Origin: a virus
DNA length: 39,065 nucleotides
Reading direction: 5' to 3' (one strand)
IMG/VR virus record: IMGVR_UViG_3300045454_000126
Location: 1-39,065 of that record
The position numbers were made by a program, and so were the translations under genes. Shown piece after piece: positions 5,910 through 14,696 of the stretch. Numbering within the stretch: the first letter of the stretch is position 1; each line of letters opens with the position of its first letter. The notes beneath the pieces are model-generated. The model saw nothing but the letters and a program-made list of their open reading frames with translations. It was not told where the DNA came from and made no database searches.

Positions 5910-8042
5910 CTACTGGTCCTCGGCGCGGCCGCCCGCCACTCCACCGAGGCTTGCGCCCTGGTACGGGGCGACCTGGACGCTCCCGCGCGCCGCCGGCAGA
6001 TCGAGGTTCTGGAGTGCCTGGAGAAGTCGGCGGTTGCCAGAGACCATCTGGACGCCGCGGGCCAGCACCGCCGGGTCAGGTGACACCAGCATCTCGGCAA
6101 CGCGGCGTGCCACGCGCTCGTCGACACGGGCTCGGCCGCGCGCCAGTCCGTAGACCAGAGCGGCTTGGGTTAGCGCCCCGGCGTCCGGGTTCAGCACGTT
6201 GCCGCCCGTCCCCATCGTGTAGGCGCCGCCGGCCAGCCCGAGTTCAACGAGCTGGCGCGCGGTGGTCGAGTTGCCTTGCACCGCGCTGCGCAGCCGGTCC
6301 ATGGCGTGTTCGACGGTCAAGAACGCTTCGACGCGCCGCCATCCCTGTTCGCCGAGGGCGAGTCGGATCTTGTTCCGCGCCTCTGGGCTGGCCGCGATCT
6401 TGTTGAGCACGTTCACCCGATCGCGGGTGTTGTTGATGTCGTCGATCAACCGGGCCGCGAAACCCAGGCGAAACAGCTCGCGCACCTGCGGGCGCATCCG
6501 AGCGAGCGCGGCTGCGGCGTCGCGAGCCGGCATGGTCCGGCGCACGAACTCCTCACCGGCGGTCAGCGCGTCCTCGGCGCCGAAGAACCCGGCGGCGCCG
6601 GCGCGCGCCTCTGGATAGGTCCGCACCAGATCATCGAGCCTGCCGACCAGGGCGTTCCGGAGCTGGATTGCGTCCCGCGCCGCCGAGTTCTCGCCGACCC
6701 GCTGCAGCGCCGTGATACGATCATCGAGGTTGCGTTTGACCATGTCCCAGAATTGGAGGTTTGGGACGAGGCGCTGGCCGTCCGGGCCAACGGCCGGGCG
6801 CATGTAGCCGTCGGGGTCGAATGTGAATGGGTTGCGGAGCGGCGGGAACCCGTCGATGGCCGCTCTGTTTCCAGCTGTCCTGGCCGATGCCCGGATCGCG
6901 TCCTGCACGACCGGCGCGCTGGCGATCTGAGCAAACCCCTCGTCCCACAGGGCGGCGCCGCGCGGGTCGGAGAACGCCCGTTGATAGGCTGGCCGGTTGG
7001 CGGCGCGCGCCTCGGCCCTCAGCCCCTCGCGGATCGCGGTGCTGTCGACGTTGCCGCCGACCAGTCGCCGCAGGAAGGCCGAGGCGCGGTCGGCTTGCCC
7101 CTCGAAACGGTCATTCGCCAGTCGGTCGAGCGATGCCCGGCCCTCCGGCGAGGTGTTGGCGGCTGATCGGGCGAGCGCGCGCGTCGTCTCGCCGCCGAGG
7201 TCGGCGACAGCGACCGGGGCGCCACCGCGCTGCGCCGCTTGCCATTCGGCCATCGAGATCGGCGCAGAGCCGGCCCGGATGTCCCGATCAATCGCGCCGA
7301 CAACTCGGCGGGCCGCCTCGGCTTCCGGGTCGCGCCAACCGCGCACCGTGCTGGTGACCGGGCGTGCCGCCGCGGCGACGCCGCGTCCGGCCGCCTCGAT
7401 CCCGCGCATCACGACGGGAGCGGCGCCGCCGGCAGCGGCACCGAACGCCGCGCCGGTCGCGGCGCCAGTGGCTCGGCTCGCCATGTCCTCGCCCTCGCCA
7501 GCGCCTGCCGCAGCCCCATAGCCGGCGCCGACCACAGCAGATCGCCCGATGCGAGCCGGCAGCGTTGCCGCGCCCAGCGCACCACCCACGGGCAGGGCGA
7601 CGGCACCGGCGATCTCTCCGGCCAGCGTCGTGCCGGGGTACTGCTTCTCTGCCGCCTTCTGGACGCCGCGGATGCGGTCTCGGCCCTCCTCGTAGGCGGC
7701 GGTGGCGGCGCCGCGGCCGGCCAGTGCCTCGTAGGCGAGCCGCGCGGCGCCGACTGGGATGCGCAGGCCGCCGACCGGCTCTGGCATGCCGCTGGCTCGG
7801 GCCACACCGTACAGTTCGTCCCGAAAATTCGCGGTGGCGCCGCCAAGCAGGCCCTCGAACAACGCGCGCGCCCAACCGACGTCGGCCGTGGTCGGAAAAG
7901 CGGCCCACGGGTCTGCGTCGCCCTGGCCGGACTGCGGGGCCGGGCCGGGCGTCACGGTGATGCGCGTCGGGGCGGGCGAGGCAGGGGCGGTGGGCGGCTC
8001 CGGGCCGGCCGCGACCGCCGGGAAGGCGTCCCACTCGCTCAC
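5910..8042 (-). CDS. Large putative DNA-ejection (internal virion) protein
   Basis: 710 residues, GTG start overlapping the upstream stop (GTGA at 8039-8042). The N-terminus has two copies of a D-A/P-W-x-AFP motif (EWDAFPAV, DPWAAFPTT). Residues ~140-250 are a Gly/Ala-rich hydrophobic stretch that could enter membranes, and the second half is long helical sequence. It is the third of three large genes after the gp10-like tail gene, the place held by gp7, gp20 and gp16 in P22, and has gp16-like size (P22 gp16 is about 609). Assignment rests on position, size and composition, not on a motif match. Confidence 0.65.
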   Translation of the reverse strand: MSEWDAFPAVAAGPEPPTAPASPAPTRITVTPGPAPQSGQGDADPWAAFPTTADVGWARALFEGLLGGATANFRDELYGVARASGMPEPVGGLRIPVGAARLAYEALAGRGAATAAYEEGRDRIRGVQKAAEKQYPGTTLAGEIAGAVALPVGGALGAATLPARIGRSAVVGAGYGAAAGAGEGEDMASRATGAATGAAFGAAAGGAAPVVMRGIEAAGRGVAAAARPVTSTVRGWRDPEAEAARRVVGAIDRDIRAGSAPISMAEWQAAQRGGAPVAVADLGGETTRALARSAANTSPEGRASLDRLANDRFEGQADRASAFLRRLVGGNVDSTAIREGLRAEARAANRPAYQRAFSDPRGAALWDEGFAQIASAPVVQDAIRASARTAGNRAAIDGFPPLRNPFTFDPDGYMRPAVGPDGQRLVPNLQFWDMVKRNLDDRITALQRVGENSAARDAIQLRNALVGRLDDLVRTYPEARAGAAGFFGAEDALTAGEEFVRRTMPARDAAAALARMRPQVRELFRLGFAARLIDDINNTRDRVNVLNKIAASPEARNKIRLALGEQGWRRVEAFLTVEHAMDRLRSAVQGNSTTARQLVELGLAGGAYTMGTGGNVLNPDAGALTQAALVYGLARGRARVDERVARRVAEMLVSPDPAVLARGVQMVSGNRRLLQALQNLDLPAARGSVQVAPYQGASLGGVAGGRAEDQ

Positions 8043-9259
8043 GGCACGATCCTCTCGACGCCATTCGGATCGAGAAACCGGGTACCGCGCGGCAGGCGGC
8101 GGGCCTCGTCGGCAGTACGGACCTGGACGGGGCGCCCAGCGGTCTGCGGGCGCGGCTCGTAGATCCCGGCCGACTCGGCCTCACGGTCTCCCCACACCTT
8201 CGCCGACGGCCGGACTTCGGCGCGCGGCGGGCCGCCGGTGAACCGCTCGTCGAACGTCGCGGCAGGGGTGGCAGGCTGTGCCGGCGCCGCGCTGGCGGCC
8301 GGCCGATCCGGCTGCCGAGCCGTTCCGGGCGGAGGCGCTCTATCGAGGCTGCCGCCGCGACCGCGGCCGACCGTGTCCATCACATAGCGAAGCTCACGCT
8401 CCAACTGGTCGAGCTTGGCACCGGCAGTCTCGGCAGTGTCGGTTGGGCTGAACTGGTATCGCCGCACATACTGTGCCGCTTCGGTCTGCGACATTCCCGC
8501 GCCGGTGAGATTGCGCAGCAGCGCTTCCGCGCCGCTGTCGATCTGGCGGCGCAGCTCGCCGGGCGCCCCGGCTCCGAGATAGCCCATGGCGGCGTCGATC
8601 GGCCCCGTCATCTCCCCGCTCTTCACCCGCTGCCGGATCGCCGGCAGCTGATCGAGGAATGACCGGCCGAGGCCCAACCGGGCCGCCACCTCGGCGTCGA
8701 CCTTCTCCGCCGGTCCGCCCGCGATCGGAACGAGGCCGGCGTCCGGGTTGGACGGGTCGGCCCACTTGTAGCCGGCCGGAGCGTTCTGGCGGTTCGTCAC
8801 CTGCCGCTTGTAGACCGGGTCGGCCGGGCCGCCTGCAATCGGCCGCATTCCTCCTGTCGCGGGATCGCGCTCGAACCCGGCCGGAAGCCGCCCGCCCTCC
8901 AAGATGCGTTGGTCGAGCTCGTAGCGCCGATCCGCGTTGCGTTGTGCGCGAGCCGCCTCATCGCGCCGCCACGCGAAATCTCGCTCGTCGGTGACGCGCG
9001 CGTAGTCCCGCTGCGCCCGAGCATCGGCCAGCCGCGCGGCCGCCATGCCGGCATCGACCTCGCCACCAGACAGGTAGCTGGTGCCGAGCTTGTCGAGGTC
9101 GACGCGGCCGTCCGGCCCGGTGGCATCGGCCACCGCCTGCGCCATCATCTCCTTCCGCCGATACTCGCCGATGGCGTTGCCGATGCGCGCGAGGGGCGAC
9201 CAGTCGATTTGCGGGACGGTCTCCCATCTCGGGAGCTGGAGCGGGTTGATGCCGGCCAT
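8039..9259 (-). CDS. Putative DNA-ejection (internal virion) protein, gp20 position
   Basis: 406 residues. The N-terminus (PLQLPRWETVPQIDWSPLARIG) is followed by a highly charged helical region (about 80-125). Two short repeats, MRPIAGGPADPVYK and LVPIAGGPAEKVDA, lie near 150 and 190. A Pro-rich linker leads to a C-terminal segment DEARRLPRGTRFLDPNGVERIVP split over residues ~383-406, a motif common at the end of internal proteins in podovirus-like prophages. It sits between the 312- and 710-residue proteins and is coupled to the latter. The role in DNA delivery is inferred from position. Confidence 0.65.
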   Translation of the reverse strand: MAGINPLQLPRWETVPQIDWSPLARIGNAIGEYRRKEMMAQAVADATGPDGRVDLDKLGTSYLSGGEVDAGMAAARLADARAQRDYARVTDERDFAWRRDEAARAQRNADRRYELDQRILEGGRLPAGFERDPATGGMRPIAGGPADPVYKRQVTNRQNAPAGYKWADPSNPDAGLVPIAGGPAEKVDAEVAARLGLGRSFLDQLPAIRQRVKSGEMTGPIDAAMGYLGAGAPGELRRQIDSGAEALLRNLTGAGMSQTEAAQYVRRYQFSPTDTAETAGAKLDQLERELRYVMDTVGRGRGGSLDRAPPPGTARQPDRPAASAAPAQPATPAATFDERFTGGPPRAEVRPSAKVWGDREAESAGIYEPRPQTAGRPVQVRTADEARRLPRGTRFLDPNGVERIVP

Positions 9260-9260
9260 G

Positions 9261-10199
9261 TCATTTCTTCCCGCCGAACAGATTGCTGCCGAGGTTCATC
9301 AGCCCGCTCCAGAAATTCGAACTGGCATTCAGCTGCGCGTTGGCGGCGGCGGTGTTCGAGTTCGCCGTTCCGCTGGCGACGTTGCCGGCGACGTTCGATC
9401 GGTTGAGAGCCGTCTGGCCGTAGATGCCAGCCCGGCCCGTAGCGTCTCCGGTGTAGAGACCGCCCAGCGTGTTGCCTTCACCGCTGTAGAGTCCGGCGCG
9501 GGCTGTCGCGTCGCTCGAATAGGCGCCGGCCCGAGCCGCGGTGTCTGCCGCCGACGCGGCGGCCCGATTGCCATAGACGCCAGCGCGGCCGGTCGCGGCC
9601 GTCGTGCGCGCCGATAGCTCCGGGCTCAAAAACCCGCCGAGCCTGTCGAGATAGGAGCCCCACTCTTGGCTGGCGAGACCCTGCGCCCGGTCGCTGATCG
9701 CAGCCATCGTGTTGCCGCTGGCGGCCATGCCGAGGCTCGCCGCTTTGCGGGCCGCCGCCTCTGTCGCCTGATCGACGGCGAACTGATAGCCGGGTCCAGC
9801 CGTAAACGCGGTCTTCGCTCGCGCCGCACCGTCCGCGCCGTTGGCGCCCAACGCATCCAACAGCAGCGAGGTGGCTCCGCCGTACTTGGCGCCGAGCGCG
9901 TCGAGGCTCGCGTAGCTGCCGAGCGCAGCATCGTACTCGCCCATCGTCCGGCCGTAACCAGCATCGAGCGCGCCGATGGTCTGGCCGAGCCCTGCATCGA
10001 GCGCGCTGGCGGCACGGGTCGTGCCGCCTCGCACCGCGTCGGTTGAGCGGGTCAGTCCGGAGTCGAGCGCACTCAGCGCATTCTGTTCTCCACGATCGAG
10101 ATAGCCGGTCGCCTCGCGGCCGTACTGCGCGTAGAGCCGCGCATTCTGCTCGGCGGCCTTCTTGGCGCTGCCGCCAGTAAAGATGTCGAAAATACCCAT
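9261..10199 (-). CDS. Putative DNA-ejection protein with Ala/Gly repeats, gp7 position
   Basis: 312 residues beginning MGIFDIFTGGSAKKAAEQNA. The C-terminal half holds imperfect repeats of about ten residues of the type ATGRAGVYG, ATARAGLYS and ATGRAGIYG, giving a low-complexity helical or glycine-loop region, and ends NLFGGKK. The start at ATG 10199 was preferred to the adjacent GTG at 10202 because the preceding small gene ends in a TGATG overlap and GGAG lies eight bases upstream. First of the three large genes after the tail hub, so an ejection role like P22 gp7 is likely but unproven. Confidence 0.65.
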   Translation of the reverse strand: MGIFDIFTGGSAKKAAEQNARLYAQYGREATGYLDRGEQNALSALDSGLTRSTDAVRGGTTRAASALDAGLGQTIGALDAGYGRTMGEYDAALGSYASLDALGAKYGGATSLLLDALGANGADGAARAKTAFTAGPGYQFAVDQATEAAARKAASLGMAASGNTMAAISDRAQGLASQEWGSYLDRLGGFLSPELSARTTAATGRAGVYGNRAAASAADTAARAGAYSSDATARAGLYSGEGNTLGGLYTGDATGRAGIYGQTALNRSNVAGNVASGTANSNTAAANAQLNASSNFWSGLMNLGSNLFGGKK

Positions 10200-10348
10200 C
10201 ACGGGATCTCCGCTCGCAGCGCCGACACGAGGTCGTGCAGGTTGCGCAAGAGGTCATAGAAGGCGCGCGTCGGCCGGCCGGTGGCGGGATCGATCAGCAC
10301 CACGGTGGGCGGCGGCAGTGGCAGTGGCGGCTTGGTCGCGGTCGGCAT
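10199..10348 (-). CDS. 49-residue protein between tail hub and ejection genes
   Basis: Short gene starting one base after the gp10-like stop and ending in TGATG with the next start. The product has a Pro-rich N-terminus (PPLPLPPPTVVLIDPATG) and a helical C-terminus (RAFYDLLRNLHDLVSALRAE). Tight spacing on both sides supports real translation. The place corresponds to that of the tail needle gp26 in P22, but it is far too short to be one. The DPATGRPTRAF segment recalls phage tail attachment regions. Function unknown. Confidence 0.65.
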   Translation of the reverse strand: MPTATKPPLPLPPPTVVLIDPATGRPTRAFYDLLRNLHDLVSALRAEIP

Positions 10349-10349
10349 G

Positions 10350-11777
10350 TCATCCGCTCCGGGCTTCCGCGCTCATCGTCGCACCGAGGAAGCCGACATA
10401 GACCGGGTCGGCGATATCGATCCGCCAGCGGCGGCCGTACGGACCGGCGATCCCGGTGTTGAACAGCGTGACCCGCGTGTCTCCGCGCGCTTGGCGGCCG
10501 AGCGAACGGCGCAGCGGCGCCGACCACGACAGCCCGCCGTCGTCGCTCCATGCGATCTCGACGGTTGGATCGGTTTCGATCGGATCGAGCCCTGCCGCGA
10601 TGCCGACGCCGACCGCGAAGCGGAAATCGGCGCGCGCGATCCGCTGGCGGTTGGGGAAGCCCGACACCGGGCCGCTCTCAATCCGCATCGGCAGTGGCGC
10701 GGTGACGTCGCGGTGCGCTGCTGTCGTGATCTCGACGATGTTGCCAGACGCGGTGTCGCCGGCTAGCCAGCGCCCAAAGGCTGGCACGGCGCCAGCGATG
10801 CGGCTGCGCGTCGCCTGGTGGGCGCGCCGCTCGTGCCACTGGCCGGTGCCGAGATCAAGCGCCCAGGTCCAGGCCGGGCAGCTCAGCTCCCACATCGCGT
10901 GGCCACCCGCCATGTAGGCGGTGGCCTCCAGGGTGCTCTTGTCGGTGACCGCCTCGATCAGCCGATCGAGATCGGGCGGGCTGACCTTGTCGACCTGATA
11001 GCCCGTGAGCCGCACCACGGTGCTGTCGTGCGCGACCCACACGAGGCCCTTCGACATCTGGTCCTCGTGGCCGGCCACCGCATAGGGGCCGATCAGGCCG
11101 TAGTCTAGCACGGTCGAGCGCTGGAACGGAAACGGCGAGGTGCCAACATTGGTCCACACCTCGGACGTGTAGGTGCCCATCAGCACCAGGACGCTGCCGG
11201 AGGTGACGACCCGCACCAGTCCATCGGGGCGTGACTCGGCACGCGCGAACGACAGGGGGTTGACCGCCGTCGTGTTGAGGTCGGTCGCGAACACGCGGCC
11301 GTCGCCGATCCCAAACACCAGATAGCCGTCGATCGAGGTGACGCTGTTGGGAGACGGCAGGTCGGCGTCGGGATAGCCGTTGGTCACTGCCGACGAGGTA
11401 AACGTCGCGACATTGCCGTCAGGGTCGACGAAGACCTGATCCGGAGTCGTGGCGTTGTTGCGGGCAAAGAACCCGCGCCGCGTGCCGTTGAGCACGCCGA
11501 TGTCGGTCGCCGCGCCGCCCGCGGCGGCGTGCTTCACCAGCCGCCCGTTCCATGCGCTGTAGAGCGTGCCGTTGATCTCGGCGGCACCGCGGAAGCCGGT
11601 CCGTGTCGTGGTGCCGAAGGCGCGCAGGCCGGGCACCCGCCGGTAGACGCGATCCGACGCCGCGGTGTCGCCGAGCGGCTCGCCGAAGCCGTTGATCAGG
11701 CGCCCGGCGCTCTCCTGCGGGTGCCGGCCCGGCGCGCTCGACAGCGGGAAGGGGATCGGGACGACGCTAGCAGCCAT
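10350..11777 (-). CDS. P22 gp10-like tail/DNA-stabilisation protein
   Basis: 475 residues, close to P22 gp10 (about 472). It closes the portal channel after packaging and forms the tail hub. Features that fit are ESAGRLINGFGEPL near the N-terminus, a beta-propeller-like middle with GTLYSAWNGRL and GYLVFGIGDGRVFATDL, the segment RAESRPDGLVRV (compare YRAESQPDGI in P22 gp10), and a WSDDGGLSWS turn near the C-terminus. The gene directly follows the gp4-like adaptor and overlaps its 3' end by 11 bases, the same order as in P22. Confidence 0.82.
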   Translation of the reverse strand: MAASVVPIPFPLSSAPGRHPQESAGRLINGFGEPLGDTAASDRVYRRVPGLRAFGTTTRTGFRGAAEINGTLYSAWNGRLVKHAAAGGAATDIGVLNGTRRGFFARNNATTPDQVFVDPDGNVATFTSSAVTNGYPDADLPSPNSVTSIDGYLVFGIGDGRVFATDLNTTAVNPLSFARAESRPDGLVRVVTSGSVLVLMGTYTSEVWTNVGTSPFPFQRSTVLDYGLIGPYAVAGHEDQMSKGLVWVAHDSTVVRLTGYQVDKVSPPDLDRLIEAVTDKSTLEATAYMAGGHAMWELSCPAWTWALDLGTGQWHERRAHQATRSRIAGAVPAFGRWLAGDTASGNIVEITTAAHRDVTAPLPMRIESGPVSGFPNRQRIARADFRFAVGVGIAAGLDPIETDPTVEIAWSDDGGLSWSAPLRRSLGRQARGDTRVTLFNTGIAGPYGRRWRIDIADPVYVGFLGATMSAEARSG

Positions 11778-12180
11778 GGCGACTCCGCACGGCCCCCCGC
11801 CGCAGCATCGGGTCGGTACGCAACGTGCGGCGGGTCCGCGGCGGCCGGCCGAGCCGCCGCAACCGCTCCTCAGCCTGCGTCCTTAGCACGTAGAAGCTGG
11901 GATCGGACTGGAGTCCCCAGCCGCATTTCGCCTCGTCTGCCAGTACGGCGGCGAGCGCGAGAAACTGCGCTGGGTCGATCTCGCCGCCGCTCGCCACCGG
12001 CTCGCCGGGGGCGTCCACATAGGTGATCTCGTCGGCCGCCAGCATCGCCACCATCGGGTCGACCAGGGCGTCGACCTTGGCGACGTCGTCGGCGCTCGGC
12101 GTCTGGCCGGCGGCGAGCACGCCAAGATTGTCGAGGGCCTTGTCGATCAGGTCGCGGCGTGTGTAGTAGACCGCGGCCAT
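11767..12180 (-). CDS. P22 gp4-like head-tail adaptor
   Basis: 137 residues (P22 gp4 is about 166). The N-terminus YTRRDLIDKALDNLGVLA with QTPSADDVAKVDALVD is the typical all-helical start of gp4-like adaptors that bind beneath the portal after packaging. The middle has a YVDAPGEP loop and a helix LALAAVLADEAK. The C-terminus is unusually basic (RLRRLGRPPRTRRTLRTDP) and overlaps the gp10-like start by 11 bases. Placed between coat and gp10-like genes as expected. Confidence 0.75.
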   Translation of the reverse strand: MAAVYYTRRDLIDKALDNLGVLAAGQTPSADDVAKVDALVDPMVAMLAADEITYVDAPGEPVASGGEIDPAQFLALAAVLADEAKCGWGLQSDPSFYVLRTQAEERLRRLGRPPRTRRTLRTDPMLRRGAVRSRHGC

Positions 12181-12183
12181 TGC

Positions 12184-12417
12184 TCAGCCTTTCCGCTTCT
12201 TAGGCGGCGCGACGGTATCAGGCGCACCGGCGGTCGCCGGGAACTTGGCTGGAGTGTCGAACCAACCGGCGGGCAGCGCCTCTTCGGCCGCGAGGATGAA
12301 CAACGACGCGCCGTCGGCCGGATGAAAGCCCCAGCGCGCCACGGCGCCGGTCTCACGGCACAGCCCGTCGCGGCGAAGCGCCTCACGCAGCGCTGGCGAG
12401 GGATTGGTGATCGGCAT
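12184..12417 (-). CDS. Small head-region protein with Lys-rich tail
   Basis: 77 residues. Central WGFHPADGASLFILAAEEALPAGWFDTPAKFP and a C-terminal basic tail PPKKRKG. The GWFDTPAKFP element recurs in small proteins next to coat genes in head modules of many phages, often unannotated. It lies between the coat gene and the gp4-like gene, after a hairpin. Its role is unknown; decoration or head-completion help is only a guess. Confidence 0.65.
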   Translation of the reverse strand: MPITNPSPALREALRRDGLCRETGAVARWGFHPADGASLFILAAEEALPAGWFDTPAKFPATAGAPDTVAPPKKRKG

Positions 12418-12438
12418 GACAGCCTCCGAAATCGCGAA

Positions 12439-12458
12439 CGGGCGGCCCAGGCCGCCCG
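12439..12458 (-). terminator. GC-rich hairpin after the coat gene
   Basis: A perfect 7-bp stem (CGGGCGG / CCGCCCG) with a six-base loop falls in the 54-base gap after the coat stop. There is no uninterrupted T-run on the minus strand, so it may be a weak terminator or an RNA-stabilising 3' hairpin that raises coat expression over downstream tail genes. Confidence 0.45.
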
Positions 12459-12471
12459 CCGCGAGGTTGCG

Positions 12472-13722
12472 TTACGCCGTGCCGGACAGGCGCGTCGCCA
12501 GCCGCTCGTCCACGGTCTTCTTCCCGTACAGCACGTCGAGGCGGTACTTGCTGATGAAGTTGCCGCCGTCGAAGTACGGGGTCAGCATGACGCTCAGGCC
12601 CTTGTAGCTCTCGCGCGCCACGCCGACCGCGGCGGGCGGGACGACGAGCGGGACGACGGCGAGCGCGAAGGCGTTCTTGTGGAACACGAGGTTCTGCGCG
12701 TAGCCGGTGCTCGCCGCACCGACCACGGTGATCGGCGCGTCATCGGCCGGAGCGGCCGAGACGGTCTGAAACGCGCCCGACGTGATGATGGCCGGCGAGA
12801 TCGAGAGCGTGGTGGTGCCGCCCGAGGCGTGCGCCGTGACGGCGGTGCGAACCACGAACTGCTGGAGATGCGGCAGCACGGCCTTGGTCACGGGGTTGAC
12901 GGCGTAGACGCCGTCGATCGTGAAGACGCAGCCCTTCTCGATCGTGGCCGAGTTGTCCCAGCCGTCGGTGTCGAGACTCTGGATGCCAGCCGCGGCCTCG
13001 GTATCCTTCACCGCCGCCCATGTCGTGTTCTGCGCGGCGCCCTTGATCAGCGGCGTGGTGTTGTCGCGGGTCCCGCAGGTGTGGACCAGCACGTTCTGGC
13101 TCTTGTAGGTGTCGCACCCCGCGATCTCGCCGATGCTCCCGCGGCGATACGCACTCTGCGCCACGTTCTGCATGTAGAGGGCGGTCTGAGACCCGGCCAT
13201 CGCCCAGTGGTCGGTTGGCGACATCACGGCGGCACGCATGTCGCTCGGCACGGCGCCGAGGTCGAGACGCTCCGGGGCCTTCGCGAAGTCGGCGAAGCTG
13301 TTGACGGTCTGGCCGGGCGTCCCGACCCAGTTCGGCACGTCCTTGTACAACGACATGACATCCTGATCGATGTCGTTGGCCAGCCGGATCATGGCCGGGC
13401 GGATCACGCGCTCGGAGAGGTCCGAGATCTTGAGCGTGAGGTCCGGCACCGTGAACTCGAAGTCGATGCCCTTCACGGTATCGACCGTCATCGTCATCTT
13501 GCCTTCGGTCACATCCTGGCTGGACGCGGTAAGGCCGGTGCGGACGGTGAATTGCGGCGGCTTCTTGATCGAGATCGTCTCGCCGACCTCGTAGCCGCTC
13601 ACCTTCTTCGCGTACTCGGACTCATGGCCGCGGTAGACGAGACCGGCCATCACCAGCTCGTTTTCGAGGATGCGGACCGCCGCCTTCGCGATGATCGACG
13701 TGTTGAGGATCGTGTTGGCCAA
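12472..13722 (-). CDS. Major capsid (coat) protein, P22 gp5-like
   Basis: 416 residues, near the size of P22 coat (about 430), an HK97-fold shell protein. It has the long N-terminal helix (ILNTSIIAKAAVRILENE), then YEVGETISIKKPPQF, a spine-helix region rich in ISDLSERVIRPAMIRLANDID, the phrase VMSPTDHWAMAGSQ, and an inserted domain with repeated TTLSISPAI and TGYAQNLVFHKNAFALA. The initiation codon is TTG at 13722, not ATG, with AGGAGG five bases before it. Lies immediately downstream of the scaffold gene. Strong identification from context and sequence style. Confidence 0.85.
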   Translation of the reverse strand: MANTILNTSIIAKAAVRILENELVMAGLVYRGHESEYAKKVSGYEVGETISIKKPPQFTVRTGLTASSQDVTEGKMTMTVDTVKGIDFEFTVPDLTLKISDLSERVIRPAMIRLANDIDQDVMSLYKDVPNWVGTPGQTVNSFADFAKAPERLDLGAVPSDMRAAVMSPTDHWAMAGSQTALYMQNVAQSAYRRGSIGEIAGCDTYKSQNVLVHTCGTRDNTTPLIKGAAQNTTWAAVKDTEAAAGIQSLDTDGWDNSATIEKGCVFTIDGVYAVNPVTKAVLPHLQQFVVRTAVTAHASGGTTTLSISPAIITSGAFQTVSAAPADDAPITVVGAASTGYAQNLVFHKNAFALAVVPLVVPPAAVGVARESYKGLSVMLTPYFDGGNFISKYRLDVLYGKKTVDERLATRLSGTA

Positions 13723-13752
13723 TCTGGCCTCCTATCGTGTTGCCCGCAGCGC

Positions 13753-14616
13753 TCAGCGCTTGCCGTACGTCTTCTCCAACCACCCCGTGAGGTCGCTCTC
13801 GTGCGACCGGGGTGCGACGCCTCCCTTCGGCGGCGTCTTCGGCGGCGGGGCCTTGGTGGTGGTCTTCTGGTTGGGCAAGGTCAGACGCGCCTCGATGCGC
13901 CCGATCTCGCGGGTCGCCTCGCGCTCGCTCATCCGGTTGAGGCGGTCGAGCCGCTCCGGGTTCTTGGCGAGGTGGTAGAGGAGGTGCCCCGGATTGTCGG
14001 ACTCGATCACCAGACGCTCGACGATCGGCGACGCTTTGAGGCCATCGCGGGACGCCTTCTGGAGCGCCGACGCGAAGTCGGGGACCTTATCGGCGAACTC
14101 TTCGACACGCTCCTGGTACTCCTCGACCTGCTCGCGCAGCGCCGCGTGTTGAGCGTCGCGCGTCTCGACGGCGCGGCGTTGGAGCTGCCGGAAAGTCTGG
14201 CGGGCGTCGATCTCGTAGGCGGTTCGGGCGCGGTCGTAGGCGGCGTAGTCGGCGCCGAAATCCTCCTCGCGCGGCGGGTCGCCAACCTCGGCGCGTACGT
14301 CGGCCCACGTCACGCCGCCGTCGCTCGGAGCGCGACTGCGGAGCGTGGCGAGCTCAGCTTCCAGACGCGCGATGCGGCGCTTCTGCCTCTCGGAGCCGGA
14401 TGCCTTCTTGCGCTTGGGTTGCTCCTCGTCCTCATCGCCCTCGTGATCGTCCGCGTCGCCGGCGTCGTCGCCAGCGTCCTGGTCGCCCTCGGGCTCGTCC
14501 GTCCCTGTGTCGGCCGGGTCGGGCTCATCGCCTGTATCGGCCTGGGTGGACTCGTCGACCTGGTCGGCCAGCAGGGTTTCGTCCGCCGGCGCGGAACCGT
14601 CGCTCTCGATGTCCAT
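13753..14616 (-). CDS. Capsid scaffolding protein
   Basis: 287 residues, between portal and coat. The first ~65 residues are strongly acidic (repeated DEPDPADTGTDEPEGD-type sequence), then a basic KRKKASGSERQKRR patch and a long coiled region (RRIARLEAELATLRS; REQVEEYQERVEEFADKV). The C-terminus is basic and Pro-rich, ending TGWLEKTYGKR, suited to binding coat protein as in P22 gp8 (about 303 residues). It would direct procapsid assembly and leave before maturation. Confidence 0.82.
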   Translation of the reverse strand: MDIESDGSAPADETLLADQVDESTQADTGDEPDPADTGTDEPEGDQDAGDDAGDADDHEGDEDEEQPKRKKASGSERQKRRIARLEAELATLRSRAPSDGGVTWADVRAEVGDPPREEDFGADYAAYDRARTAYEIDARQTFRQLQRRAVETRDAQHAALREQVEEYQERVEEFADKVPDFASALQKASRDGLKASPIVERLVIESDNPGHLLYHLAKNPERLDRLNRMSEREATREIGRIEARLTLPNQKTTTKAPPPKTPPKGGVAPRSHESDLTGWLEKTYGKR

Positions 14617-14696
14617 GCGTCTCTCGTCGGTGGTGCCGCGCGGGGGCGGCGGTCATCACGCGGCCAGCACGTCGCGCGCCGGCCTGCGGAAGCTCG

